Of a stretch of DNA of 64,000 nucleotides, positions 8,787 to 16,413 are shown in pieces. The stretch spans positions 62,001 to 126,000 of the forward strand of contig JAEYUW010000043.1 in NCBI GenBank assembly GCA_023432225.1, in the 5' to 3' direction. The notes under the pieces were generated by a model. That model searched no databases, had not been told where the DNA came from, and worked only from the letters and a program-made list of their open reading frames with translations. The position numbers were made by a program, and so were the translations under genes. The DNA is from Verrucomicrobiota bacterium. GTDB taxonomy: Bacteria; Verrucomicrobiota; Verrucomicrobiia; Opitutales; Opitutaceae. Each line of letters begins with the position of its first letter. Within the stretch, counting starts at the first letter, position 1.

Positions 8787-9653
8787 ATGCAATCGCAGTC
8801 CCAGGAAATTCCTCTCGATAAGATCAACATCTTCGGCGGCACGCAGGCGCGGCTCCGGACCAACGACGACGCGGTCGAAAGCTACGCGGAGGAAATGGCG
8901 CGCGGGACGGTGTTCCCGCCGATCGACGTGTATTTCGACGGCAGCGTCTACTGGCTGGCGGACGGATTTCATCGCTTCCTCGCGACGAAGCGCAACGGCA
9001 CGCCGGCGATCGCCGCGAATGTGCAGCCCGGCGGCCGCACGGAGGCGCTGCGCCACGCGCTCGGCGCCAACGCGACCAATGGCGTCTATCGCACGAACGG
9101 CGACAAGCGCAACGCGGTCGAGATCGCGCTCGAAGAGTGGCCCGAGCTGGCCAACGCCGCGCTCGCAGAGATCTGCAAGGTTTCGGCCGAACTCGTGCGC
9201 GGTTGCCGGCAGCAGATGGTGAAGGCTGGGCGCATTCCCGAGGTCCTCACGGTGCAAGGCCGCGACGGCAAAATGTATCCGGGAGCAATCGAGCGTCAGC
9301 CGCGCGGCAAGACCGAAGGTGCGTCGAGCGACAAGGACGGCGGCGGTGGCGGCGGGGGCGGTGGTGGCTTTTCGAAGGGCAAGGGCGATGCCGGTGCGCT
9401 CGGCGGTTCGACGAACGAACTCGAACAGGAGGCGCGGCAGATGATCCGCAACGGCGAGATCAATCCGTTCGAGCTGGCGAAGATGGCGAGCGCGACGCCG
9501 CTCGATTATGCTGTCGCGACGATCAAGCTGCTCGAGACGATGCGCCGCGACCACCCGCAACGCCGCGAGGGTCTGGTGAAATTGCGCGATTGGATCGAAC
9601 GCGAGCTGCGCGGGGAGAATGCGGTCGCGAGCGCGAAGGCGGCGGACGCGTGA
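8787..9653 (+). CDS. ParB N-terminal (ParB/Srx nuclease-fold) domain protein
   Basis: The ATG at 8787 gives 288 residues starting MQSQSQEIPLDKI. The ParB-N core is clear: LDKINIFGGTQARLRTNDDAVESYAEE, then PPIDVYFDGSVYWLADGFHRFLATK, with the Gly-Phe-His-Arg box in place of GERR. A middle helical part and a glycine run (ten Gly, about residues 188-197) link to a C-terminal helical segment. There is no HTH as in chromosomal ParB and no adjacent parA, so it is not the segregation protein. Stand-alone ParB-N proteins of this kind occur in mobile or regulatory contexts; the target here is unknown. Confidence 0.8.
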   Translation: MQSQSQEIPLDKINIFGGTQARLRTNDDAVESYAEEMARGTVFPPIDVYFDGSVYWLADGFHRFLATKRNGTPAIAANVQPGGRTEALRHALGANATNGVYRTNGDKRNAVEIALEEWPELANAALAEICKVSAELVRGCRQQMVKAGRIPEVLTVQGRDGKMYPGAIERQPRGKTEGASSDKDGGGGGGGGGGFSKGKGDAGALGGSTNELEQEARQMIRNGEINPFELAKMASATPLDYAVATIKLLETMRRDHPQRREGLVKLRDWIERELRGENAVASAKAADA

Positions 9654-9680
9654 GTTGTTCGGCGTCGGCGTGATTCCGAA

Positions 9681-9744
9681 CGTAGCGGAAGTCGTGAGAC
9701 TTTCGCGGCATCGGGGTAGCGAAATTCTGACGAGTTCCGCTACG
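9681..9744. repeat. GTAGCGGAA...TTCCGCTAC repeat
   Basis: The outer ends GTAGCGGAA and TTCCGCTAC are inverted copies of each other; an inner part AAATTCTGACGA recurs in the sister repeat at 24131-24201. A partial copy is at about 23289-23322. Confidence 0.75.
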
Positions 9745-9835
9745 CCCGGGATATGCTCGTGGGTAAAGTTGCGCGCGAGCGCGCAGCCTCCTTTGGGGCG
9801 GCGCAGTGATCGGCCTGTGAACGACGGCGGCGTGC

Positions 9836-9927
9836 GTAGGGCCGGTCTGCGACCGGCCCATACGACCATTGCTCGCCAATATCGCATTCGCGAACGTGTC
9901 TTGGGCCGGTCAAAGACCGGCCCTACT
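9836..9927. repeat. 92-nt double-hairpin repeat, GGCCGGT stems
   Basis: GTAGGGCCGGTCTGCGACC forms the left hairpin and GGTCAAAGACCGGCCCTAC the right one. The architecture matches 4951-5045, but both stems have changed in a paired way (GGCCGGT/ACCGGCC). Confidence 0.8.
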
Positions 9928-11094
9928 TCAAGCCGTCTCGTTGTAGAGCTCGCGGCCGATCAGGATGCGGCGGATTTCGTTCGTGCCGGCGCCGATGTCG
10001 TAGAGCTTCGCGTCGCGCAGCAGCCGGCCGGTGGCGTAGTCGTTGATGTAGCCGTTGCCGCCGAGCGCCTGGATCGCTTCGAGGGCAACCTTCACGCCGC
10101 ACTCCGACGCGTAGAGGATGCACGCGGCGGCGTCTTTGCGCGCGGCGCGGCCGGCGCCGGCGTCGAGCGCACGGGCGACTTGGTAGCTGAAGGCGCGGGC
10201 GCTTTGGAGTGCGACATACATGTCGGCGATCTTGCCCTGCATGAGGCCGAAGGTGCCGATGGCGGAGCCGAATTGTTTTCGCGTGTGGACGTAGGGCAGC
10301 ACGATGTCCATTGCGGCCTGCATGATGCCGAGCGGTCCGCCGGAGAGCACGCAGCGTTCGGTGTCGAGGCCCTTCATCAGGACGCGCGAGCCGCCGTTCA
10401 CTTCGCCGAGCACGTTTTCCTCGGGAATTTCACAATCTTCGAAGACGAGTTCGCAGGTGTTCGAGCCACGCATGCCGAGTTTGTCGAGTTTCTGCGCGGT
10501 CTTGAATCCTTTCATGCCGCTCTCGACGAGGAACGCAGTCATCGCTTTCGAGCCGGCCTCCTTCGAGGCGGTGCGCATGTAGACGATGAGCACGTCGGCG
10601 TCGGGGCCGTTGGTGATCCACATCTTCGTGCCGTTCGCGATCCAGCGTCCGCCCTTTTTCACGGCGGTGCACGCCATGGAGCCGACGACGTCGGAGCCGG
10701 CGCCGGCCTCGGACATCGCGAGCGCGCCGACGAATTTTCCCGAGCACAATTTCGGCAGGAAGCGCGCGCGCTGCTCGGTGTTGCCGTTCAGGAAGAGATT
10801 GTTGACGCAGAGATTGGAGTGCGCGCCGTAGGCGAGGCCGACCGAGGCGGAGGCGCGGGAAATTTCCTCCATCGCGATGAGGTGTGCGAGGTAGCCCATG
10901 CCGCTGCCGCCGAATTGCTCGGAGACGGTGATGCCGAGCAGGCCGAGGTCGCCGAGCTTGCGCCAGAGGTCGTGCGGGAAGTCGTTTTTCTCGTCGATCG
11001 CGGCGGCGCGCGGGGCGATTTCCTTGGCGGCGAAGTCGCGCACGGTCTGGCGCAACGCATCGATCTCTTCCGTGAGCGTGGGGGCGAGCTGCAT
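9928..11094 (-). CDS. ivd: Isovaleryl-CoA dehydrogenase-like acyl-CoA dehydrogenase
   Basis: This 388-residue enzyme has all three acyl-CoA dehydrogenase regions, including the FAD-binding MSEAGAGSD and WITNGPDAD segments and the C-terminal ALGGNGYINDYATGRLLRD helix. It oxidises an acyl-CoA to the 2,3-enoyl-CoA and passes electrons to ETF. The catalytic base points to the isovaleryl type: Glu246 lies in GLDTERCVLSGGPLG, the helix-G position used by isovaleryl-CoA dehydrogenase, while the loop that carries the base in medium-chain enzymes reads IGAGTNEIRR without Glu at that site. No other leucine-degradation gene is adjacent, so operon context does not add support. Confidence 0.88.
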   Translation of the reverse strand: MQLAPTLTEEIDALRQTVRDFAAKEIAPRAAAIDEKNDFPHDLWRKLGDLGLLGITVSEQFGGSGMGYLAHLIAMEEISRASASVGLAYGAHSNLCVNNLFLNGNTEQRARFLPKLCSGKFVGALAMSEAGAGSDVVGSMACTAVKKGGRWIANGTKMWITNGPDADVLIVYMRTASKEAGSKAMTAFLVESGMKGFKTAQKLDKLGMRGSNTCELVFEDCEIPEENVLGEVNGGSRVLMKGLDTERCVLSGGPLGIMQAAMDIVLPYVHTRKQFGSAIGTFGLMQGKIADMYVALQSARAFSYQVARALDAGAGRAARKDAAACILYASECGVKVALEAIQALGGNGYINDYATGRLLRDAKLYDIGAGTNEIRRILIGRELYNETA

Positions 11095-11258
11095 CGTGGG
11101 GTGACTCCGAACAAAGGCACGCGATTGTCATAAGCAATCGCGGCACGACGAGCGGCGCGTGTTATCACAAACGCGAATGCCAGCTTATGAACGGCTCACG
11201 CCCGGGGATTTTCCGGTGGGCGGGGACAGGGCTCGTCACGTGAACGTCAGCTCGGTTG

Positions 11259-11347
11259 TTGGAGGGCGCGGCTCCTGCCGCGCTGTCGCGTGGACGCGAC
11301 GCAGCCTGGTTCGACCTTCGCGGCGCGGCAGGAGCCGCGCCCTCCAC
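11259..11347. repeat. 89-nt inverted repeat, GGCGCGGCTCCTGCCGCG type
   Basis: The left end TGGAGGGCGCGGCTCCTGCC and the right end GGCAGGAGCCGCGCCCTCCA are inverted copies, each also able to fold on itself, with about 45 bases between. It separates the isovaleryl-CoA dehydrogenase promoter region from the end of the GYF-domain gene. Confidence 0.8.
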
Positions 11348-11368
11348 GAGCTGCGATGTCGGCCGCGT

Positions 11369-11971
11369 TTAGTAGCGGTCCATCACGCCATACATCGACC
11401 AGAGCAGACCGAACGTGAACAGGCCCATACCGCCGATGGCGAAGACGAGACTGGTGAGACTTTGCATCGCGATGCCGCCGCCGAGTAGCAGCGCGTTGCC
11501 GACGACGAGCATGATCCAGAAATCCTTGGTGCGGCGCGACACCTTGAAGCGGTCCGGTTCGACCATATCCAGGCCGGCATCGCGCTCCATCTGGCGGACT
11601 TCCTCGAGCATCGTCGTGACGTCGACGGCGTGCCCCGCGCCGGGCGTGCTGTTTACGCGCTCGAACTTCGCCGCGCCGAACGCGAGTGGGTTGCGCGACT
11701 GCGTTGTCGCGGGTTTTGTCGCCTGACCCGGCTTCTCCCACCGGGTCGGTGCCGTGCGCTCGACGAGCTTGGGAAAAAGGCGTGTCCGCAGTGCGGTGGA
11801 CCGCACGGGAACGAGGGCAGGCTCGTCCTCGCGGCGAATCAGTGTCTCCGGCGTAATTTGTCCGAGATAGACGAGCGACTCGAGGCCTTCGATCGAGAAG
11901 GGACCGCGGGTGAGTTCACCGTCCTGAATCAGGTAACCGATTTTATTTTCGTCAGAGAGTCTTGGGGCCAT
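11369..11971 (-). CDS. GYF_2-type domain membrane protein
   Basis: A 200-residue protein. The first 60 residues (IGYLIQDGELTRGPFSIEGL, then LGQITPETLIRREDEP) match the bacterial GYF_2/DUF4339 pattern, in which a GPF/GPY turn starts a small protein-interaction domain. A low-complexity linker follows (about 70-115), then a charged helix and two membrane helices at about 153-172 and 176-195. Such proteins are common in Verrucomicrobiota and Planctomycetota with unknown partners. It lies downstream of purL on the same strand, across a 220-bp gap that holds a palindromic repeat, so co-transcription is doubtful. Confidence 0.72.
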   Translation of the reverse strand: MAPRLSDENKIGYLIQDGELTRGPFSIEGLESLVYLGQITPETLIRREDEPALVPVRSTALRTRLFPKLVERTAPTRWEKPGQATKPATTQSRNPLAFGAAKFERVNSTPGAGHAVDVTTMLEEVRQMERDAGLDMVEPDRFKVSRRTKDFWIMLVVGNALLLGGGIAMQSLTSLVFAIGGMGLFTFGLLWSMYGVMDRY

Positions 11972-12071
11972 GGCAAAGCAGCCCTCGGCCCAAGAGGGTC
12001 CGGCGAATCAACTGTGCCGCACCGCACGTGGCAAGGCGGAGTTTGCGGCGCGCGTCTGCGCAAATTTCTGA

Positions 12072-12141
12072 AGTGGCGGGAGCATCCTGCTCCCGCGTCT
12101 TACCAATCGGAAAAACGGGAGCTGGAAGCTCCCGCTACTTT
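12072..12141. repeat. Double-hairpin repeat with CGGGAGC stems
   Basis: GGCGGGAGCATCCTGCTCCCG is the left palindrome and CGGGAGC...GCTCCCGCTACTTT the right one. It is a relative of 1025-1084 and 60261-60334 and lies between purL and the GYF-domain gene. Confidence 0.75.
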
Positions 12142-12191
12142 GCCGGCTGGAAGCCGGTGTGATTCAAGTCGCGCAAACTTCAATTCGATCC

Positions 12192-15100
12192 TCAACCGAC
12201 CCACGCGCGGGCGTTGTGGAACAGCTGCATCCACGGGCTCTCTTCGCCCCAGCCGGCCGGGGCCCAGCTGTGGTTCAGCGTGCGCGTGGTGCGCTCGGGG
12301 TGAGGCATCATGATTGTCACGCGGCCGGTCGTCGTCGTGAGCGCGGTCATGCCGAAGGGCGAACCGTTCGGGTTGAGCGGGTAGTGTTCGGTGGGCGCGT
12401 GGAAGTTGTCCACGTAGCGCGCGGCGACGAGACCGGACTCGCTGCAGGCGCGTGCGGCGTCGCCGCTCTTGAACTCGGTGAAGCCTTCGCCGTGAGAGAC
12501 GACGACGGGGATGACCGAACCTTCCATGCCGCGGAAGAGCACGCTCGGGCTTGGCTCGATCTTGAGCGAGACGTAGCGCGCCTCGAAGCGCTCGGACTTG
12601 TTCTGCACGAAATGCGGCCAGTGGTCGGAGCCGGGGATGAGCGAGTGGAGATTGCTCATCATCTGACAGCCGTTGCACACGCCGAGGGCGAAGGCGTCTT
12701 CGCGGGCGAAGAACGCGGCGAACTCGTCGCGCGCTTTCGGGTGAAACAAAATGCTCTTCGCCCAACCTTCGCCGGCGCCGAGGACGTCGCCGTAGCTGAA
12801 GCCGCCACACGCCGCGAGGCCGCGGAAGTCACGCAGCGACACGCGACCGCTCAGGATATCGGTCATGTGCACGTCGACGGCGGTGAAGCCGGCGCGCGTA
12901 AACGCAGCGGCCATCTCGACCTGGCCGTTGACGCCCTGTTCGCGCAGGATCGCGACTTTCGGCCGCGAAACCGAACGCTGAGAGCTGAACGCTGACGGCT
13001 GAACGCTGAATGTGAGCTTCGGGCTGATGCCAGGATTGTCGCGCTGGAGCTTGAGCTGGAATTCCTGTTCGGCGCACGCCGGGTTGTCGCGGAGCGCCTG
13101 GATGCGGCGGGTGACGTCGGACCAGAGGGCGCGGAGGGCAAAGAGATCTTCGTCGTAGAGCACGCGGCCGGCCTGCTTGATGACGACGCGGTGCTGCGCG
13201 TTGAGTTTGCCGATGATGGACGTGCACGCCTTGAAGCCGTGTGAGCGCAGGGCGAGGACGACGTGATCGAGATCGGACTGGCGGACTTGGAGCACGGCGC
13301 CGAGTTCCTCGGCGAAGAGCTGGCCGAAGACGCTCGGCGCGTTGTCGCTGAGCTTGATGGCGGCGGCGGGCAGATCGAGTTCGATGCCGGTGTGGCCGGC
13401 GAAAGCCATTTCGACGGCGGTGGCGAGCAGGCCACCGTCGGAGCGGTCGTGGTAGGCGAGGAGCTTTTGCTCGCGACCGAGTTGCTGGATGACGTTCCAG
13501 AAATTCTTCAGATCTTCGGCGCGGTCCACGTCGGGCGCGTCGGCGCCAGTCTGGTTGAGGACTTGAGCGAGCAGAGAGCCGCCGAGACGGTTTTGGCCGC
13601 GGCCGAGGTCGACGAGGAGGAGAACGGTGTCCTGCTCTGGCTGACCGCTGATCGCTGAAAGCTGAGCGCTCGTCTTGAGCTGCGGCGTGAGCGTGAGGCG
13701 GACGTCTTCGACGGCGGCGAAGGCGGAGACGATGAGCGAGACGGGTGCCGTCATGCGCTTTTCAGCGGCGCCGTCTTTCCAGACGGTGCTCATACTCATG
13801 GAGTCCTTGCCGACGGGGATCGTGATGCCGAGGGCGGGACAGAGCTCCATGCCGACGGCTTGCACGGCGGCGTAGAGATCGGCGCCGTCGCTGCCGACGG
13901 CGGGCGCAGCCATCCAGTTGGCGGAGAGGTTGACCTTGCCGAGCGCGCCGACTTGCGCGGCGGCGAGATTGGTGAGCGCTTCGCCGACGGCGAGACGGGC
14001 GGACGCGGCGGCGTTGTTGATCGCGACGGGTGTGCGTTCGCCCATGGCCATGGCTTCGCCGGTGGTGACGTCGAACGCGGCGACGCTGACGCCGCAGTCC
14101 GCGACGGGGACTTGCCACGGGCCGACGAACTGGTCGCGCGCGATGAGTCCGCCGACCGAGCGATCGCCGATCGAAATAAGGAAGGTCTTGTCCGCGACGG
14201 TCGGGTGGGAGAGCACGCGGCGGATCGCTTCGGCCAGCGTGACGTCGCCGAGCGCGAGCGGCTTCAGCGCGCGCGTGGCGGTGGCGGCTTGGCGGTGCAT
14301 GCGCGGCGGCTTGCCGAGCAGAACATCGAGTGGGAGGTCGATGGGCTGGTTCTTGAAATGCGGGTCTTCGACGACGAGGTGCTTTTCCTCGGTGGCTTCG
14401 CCGACGACGGCGAAGGGGCAGCGCTCGCGCTCGCAGAGCTTCGCGAAGGCGTCGATGCGGTCGGCGGGCACGGCGAGGACGTAGCGCTCCTGCGACTCGT
14501 TGCACCAGAGTTCGAGCGGGCTCATGCCCGGCTCGTCGTTGGGGACTTTGCGGAGATTGAAACGGCCGCCGCGGCCGCCGTCGTTGACGAGTTCGGGCAG
14601 CGCGTTCGAGAGGCCGCCGGCGCCGACGTCGTGGATGAACGAAATGGGGTTGGCGTCGCCGAGCGCCCAGCAGCGGTCGATGACTTCCTGGCAACGGCGC
14701 TCCATCTCGGCGTTGTCGCGCTGCACGGAGGCGAAATCGAGATCCTCGGCGCCCGCGCCGGTCGCCATCGAGCTGGCGGCGCCGCCGCCGAGGCCGATGA
14801 GCATCGCGGGTCCGCCGAGCACGACGAGTTTGTCGCCGGGGTTGATGGCGCCCTTCTTCACGTGGTCGGCGCGGATGTTGCCGAGGCCGCCGGCGAGCAT
14901 GATGGGCTTGTGGTAGCCGCGGAGTTCGGACGAAGGGCCGTTGGGGGCAACGGCCCCTACCGACGCGGCGGGGACTGCTGCTTCATACGTGCGGAAGTAG
15001 CCGTTGATCGCGGGGCGGCCGAACTCGTTGTTGAACGCGGCGCCGCCGAGCGGGCCTTCGATCATGATGTCGAGCGCGGAGACGATGCGGCCGGGTTTGC

Positions 15101-16166
15101 CAAAATCTTTTTCCCACGGCTGCACGGCGCCGGGGAGCTTGAGGTTCGAGACGGTGAACCCGACGAGGCCGGCCTTGGGCTTCGCGCCGCGGCCGGTGGC
15201 GCCTTCGTCGCGGATCTCGCCGCCGGAGCCGGTGGCGGCACCGGGGAAGGGCGAAATCGCGGTCGGGTGGTTGTGCGTCTCGACCTTGCAGAGCACGTGG
15301 ATGTCCTCGGCGTGCGCGGCGTATTCGCCGGTCGCCGGGTCGACGTAGAAGCGGCCACCTTTCGAGCCGACGAGCACGGCGGCGTTGTCCTTGTAGGCGG
15401 ACAGGATGCCGTCGCTGTGCAGCTGATAGGTATTCTTGATCATCTGGAACAGCGAGCGGTCGCGCGGCTGTCCGTCGATTTCCCAGGAGGCGTTGAAGAT
15501 TTTGTGGCGGCAGTGCTCGGAGTTCGCCTGCGCGAACATCATCAATTCCACGTCGTGCGGGTCGCGGCCGAGTTTCGTGAAGGCGGCAACGAGGTAATCG
15601 ATCTCGTCTTCGGCCAGCGCGAGGCCGAGGGATTTGTTCGCGGTGACGAGAGCGGCGCGGCCCTGCGCGAGCACGGGGACGCTCGTGAGCGGACGCGGCG
15701 CTTCGTGGCGGAAGAGCGCGGCGCAGGACGCGACGTCCGGGAAAACGACCTGCGTCATGCGGTCGTGGATGCGCGAGTGTAGTAGCGGGTAACGAGTAGC
15801 GGGTAGCGAGTAGCCGGCTTCGAAAGCGAAGGTGAATGAGGTGACGCGCTCGATGCGGGCGATCTTGGTCAAGCCGCAGATGTGGGCGATGTCGGTGGCC
15901 TTGGACGACCACGGCGACAGCGTGCCGGGTCGCGGGGCGACGACGACCGTGAGGCCGCTGACGCTCTCGGCGGCTCGGCTCGGACCGTAGGTGAGGATTT
16001 TTTCGAGGACGTCGTGCTCGGCGGACGTGAGGTCGGCGTTGGTCTCGACGACGTGCACGAACTCCGTCGCGATCGCGCGCACCGGGAGGGCGGCGGCCGT
16101 GAGGTCTTGCAGCAGCTTCTGGAGGCGGAAGTTCGAGAGGGCGGGCGAACCGCGGAGCGTCAGCAT
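12192..16166 (-). CDS. purL: Phosphoribosylformylglycinamidine synthase (PurL, single-chain type)
   Basis: This 1324-residue enzyme makes formylglycinamidine ribonucleotide from FGAR, glutamine and ATP in purine synthesis. The ATG at 16166 gives the family N-terminus MLTLRGSPALSNFRLQKLL; longer frames upstream lack homology. All domains of the large single-chain form are present: N-terminal PurS-like region, two AIRS-type halves (VETHNHPTAISPFPGAATG; GGAASSMATGAG; KVNLSANWMAAP) and a class I glutaminase with its nucleophile in LGVCNGCQMM (Cys codon 12675-12677) and HPERTTR near the end. The enzyme is cut by four short repeat-derived inserts at linker positions (15779-15814, 14935-14961, 13639-13671, 12974-13010), all in frame. 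It is divergent from purF-purM with 247 bp between. Confidence 0.96.
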   Translation of the reverse strand: MLTLRGSPALSNFRLQKLLQDLTAAALPVRAIATEFVHVVETNADLTSAEHDVLEKILTYGPSRAAESVSGLTVVVAPRPGTLSPWSSKATDIAHICGLTKIARIERVTSFTFAFEAGYSLPATRYPLLHSRIHDRMTQVVFPDVASCAALFRHEAPRPLTSVPVLAQGRAALVTANKSLGLALAEDEIDYLVAAFTKLGRDPHDVELMMFAQANSEHCRHKIFNASWEIDGQPRDRSLFQMIKNTYQLHSDGILSAYKDNAAVLVGSKGGRFYVDPATGEYAAHAEDIHVLCKVETHNHPTAISPFPGAATGSGGEIRDEGATGRGAKPKAGLVGFTVSNLKLPGAVQPWEKDFGKPGRIVSALDIMIEGPLGGAAFNNEFGRPAINGYFRTYEAAVPAASVGAVAPNGPSSELRGYHKPIMLAGGLGNIRADHVKKGAINPGDKLVVLGGPAMLIGLGGGAASSMATGAGAEDLDFASVQRDNAEMERRCQEVIDRCWALGDANPISFIHDVGAGGLSNALPELVNDGGRGGRFNLRKVPNDEPGMSPLELWCNESQERYVLAVPADRIDAFAKLCERERCPFAVVGEATEEKHLVVEDPHFKNQPIDLPLDVLLGKPPRMHRQAATATRALKPLALGDVTLAEAIRRVLSHPTVADKTFLISIGDRSVGGLIARDQFVGPWQVPVADCGVSVAAFDVTTGEAMAMGERTPVAINNAAASARLAVGEALTNLAAAQVGALGKVNLSANWMAAPAVGSDGADLYAAVQAVGMELCPALGITIPVGKDSMSMSTVWKDGAAEKRMTAPVSLIVSAFAAVEDVRLTLTPQLKTSAQLSAISGQPEQDTVLLLVDLGRGQNRLGGSLLAQVLNQTGADAPDVDRAEDLKNFWNVIQQLGREQKLLAYHDRSDGGLLATAVEMAFAGHTGIELDLPAAAIKLSDNAPSVFGQLFAEELGAVLQVRQSDLDHVVLALRSHGFKACTSIIGKLNAQHRVVIKQAGRVLYDEDLFALRALWSDVTRRIQALRDNPACAEQEFQLKLQRDNPGISPKLTFSVQPSAFSSQRSVSRPKVAILREQGVNGQVEMAAAFTRAGFTAVDVHMTDILSGRVSLRDFRGLAACGGFSYGDVLGAGEGWAKSILFHPKARDEFAAFFAREDAFALGVCNGCQMMSNLHSLIPGSDHWPHFVQNKSERFEARYVSLKIEPSPSVLFRGMEGSVIPVVVSHGEGFTEFKSGDAARACSESGLVAARYVDNFHAPTEHYPLNPNGSPFGMTALTTTTGRVTIMMPHPERTTRTLNHSWAPAGWGEESPWMQLFHNARAWVG
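12974..13010. repeat. GCTGAACGCTGA-type repeat inside purL
   Basis: Near-tandem copies of AACGCTGA/GAGCTGAACGCTGACGGC read in frame as FSVQPSAFSSQRSVS on the purL strand, just before the glutaminase domain. The same vocabulary occurs at 13639-13671. Confidence 0.7.
13639..13671. repeat. GCTGA-type repeat inside purL, second copy
   Basis: TGGCTGACCGCTGATCGCTG followed by AAAGCTGAGCGCT reads in frame as AQLSAISGQPEQ in PurL, in a loop of the second AIRS-type half. Confidence 0.65.
14935..14961. repeat. 27-nt stem-loop element inside purL
   Basis: Stem GGGCCGTTG / CAACGGCCC with a GGGG loop, followed by CTACC. The same 27-nt element, with one paired stem change, lies at 33969-33995 and 61856-61882. 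On the purL strand it reads VGAVAPNGP. Confidence 0.8.
15779..15814. repeat. Tandem GTAGCGGGTAACGA repeat inside purL
   Basis: Near-tandem units of GTAGCGGGTAACGA/GTAGCGGGTAGCGA encode AGYSLPATRYPLLH in frame, in the N-terminal third of PurL. Confidence 0.7.
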
Positions 16167-16275
16167 GAGTCTAGGCAGGGTTGCCGTGCCGCGGACGGCG
16201 TCAAGCGGCGGAACCGGCACAGCACAGTTTGTCGCGTCAAACTGTGCCGGTGGGGCGAAATGCGGCGCGGGTGGG

Positions 16276-16327
16276 GCGCGTTGACCTCAGCGCGCTCCGA
16301 GCGGATTGAGGTCAATCCGCTCCACCA
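16276..16327. repeat. Palindromic repeat of the GGAGCG-TTGAGGTCAA family, in the purL-purF gap
   Basis: GCGCGTTGACCTCAGCGCGC is followed by a second palindrome GCGGATTGAGGTCAATCCGC and TCCACC. Related copies are at 22263-22381 (inside a helicase gene), 53331-53365 and 62599-62646. A separate stem, GCACAGTTTG/CAAACTGTGC, lies at 16222-16247. Confidence 0.75.
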
Positions 16328-16413
16328 CCGAAGGCATACGTTCGTTTGACGCGCGAAACCGAGAAAGCCGTTGACCAATTCGCGGTCGCACTAACTCTAC
16401 GCTCTCCCACCCG

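Noticed and set aside
13860..15782. Long open frame on the plus strand inside purL (640 codons)
   Set aside because: It is antisense to conserved PurL domains and has the Arg/Gly/Ala-rich, domain-free composition of GC-rich shadow frames.
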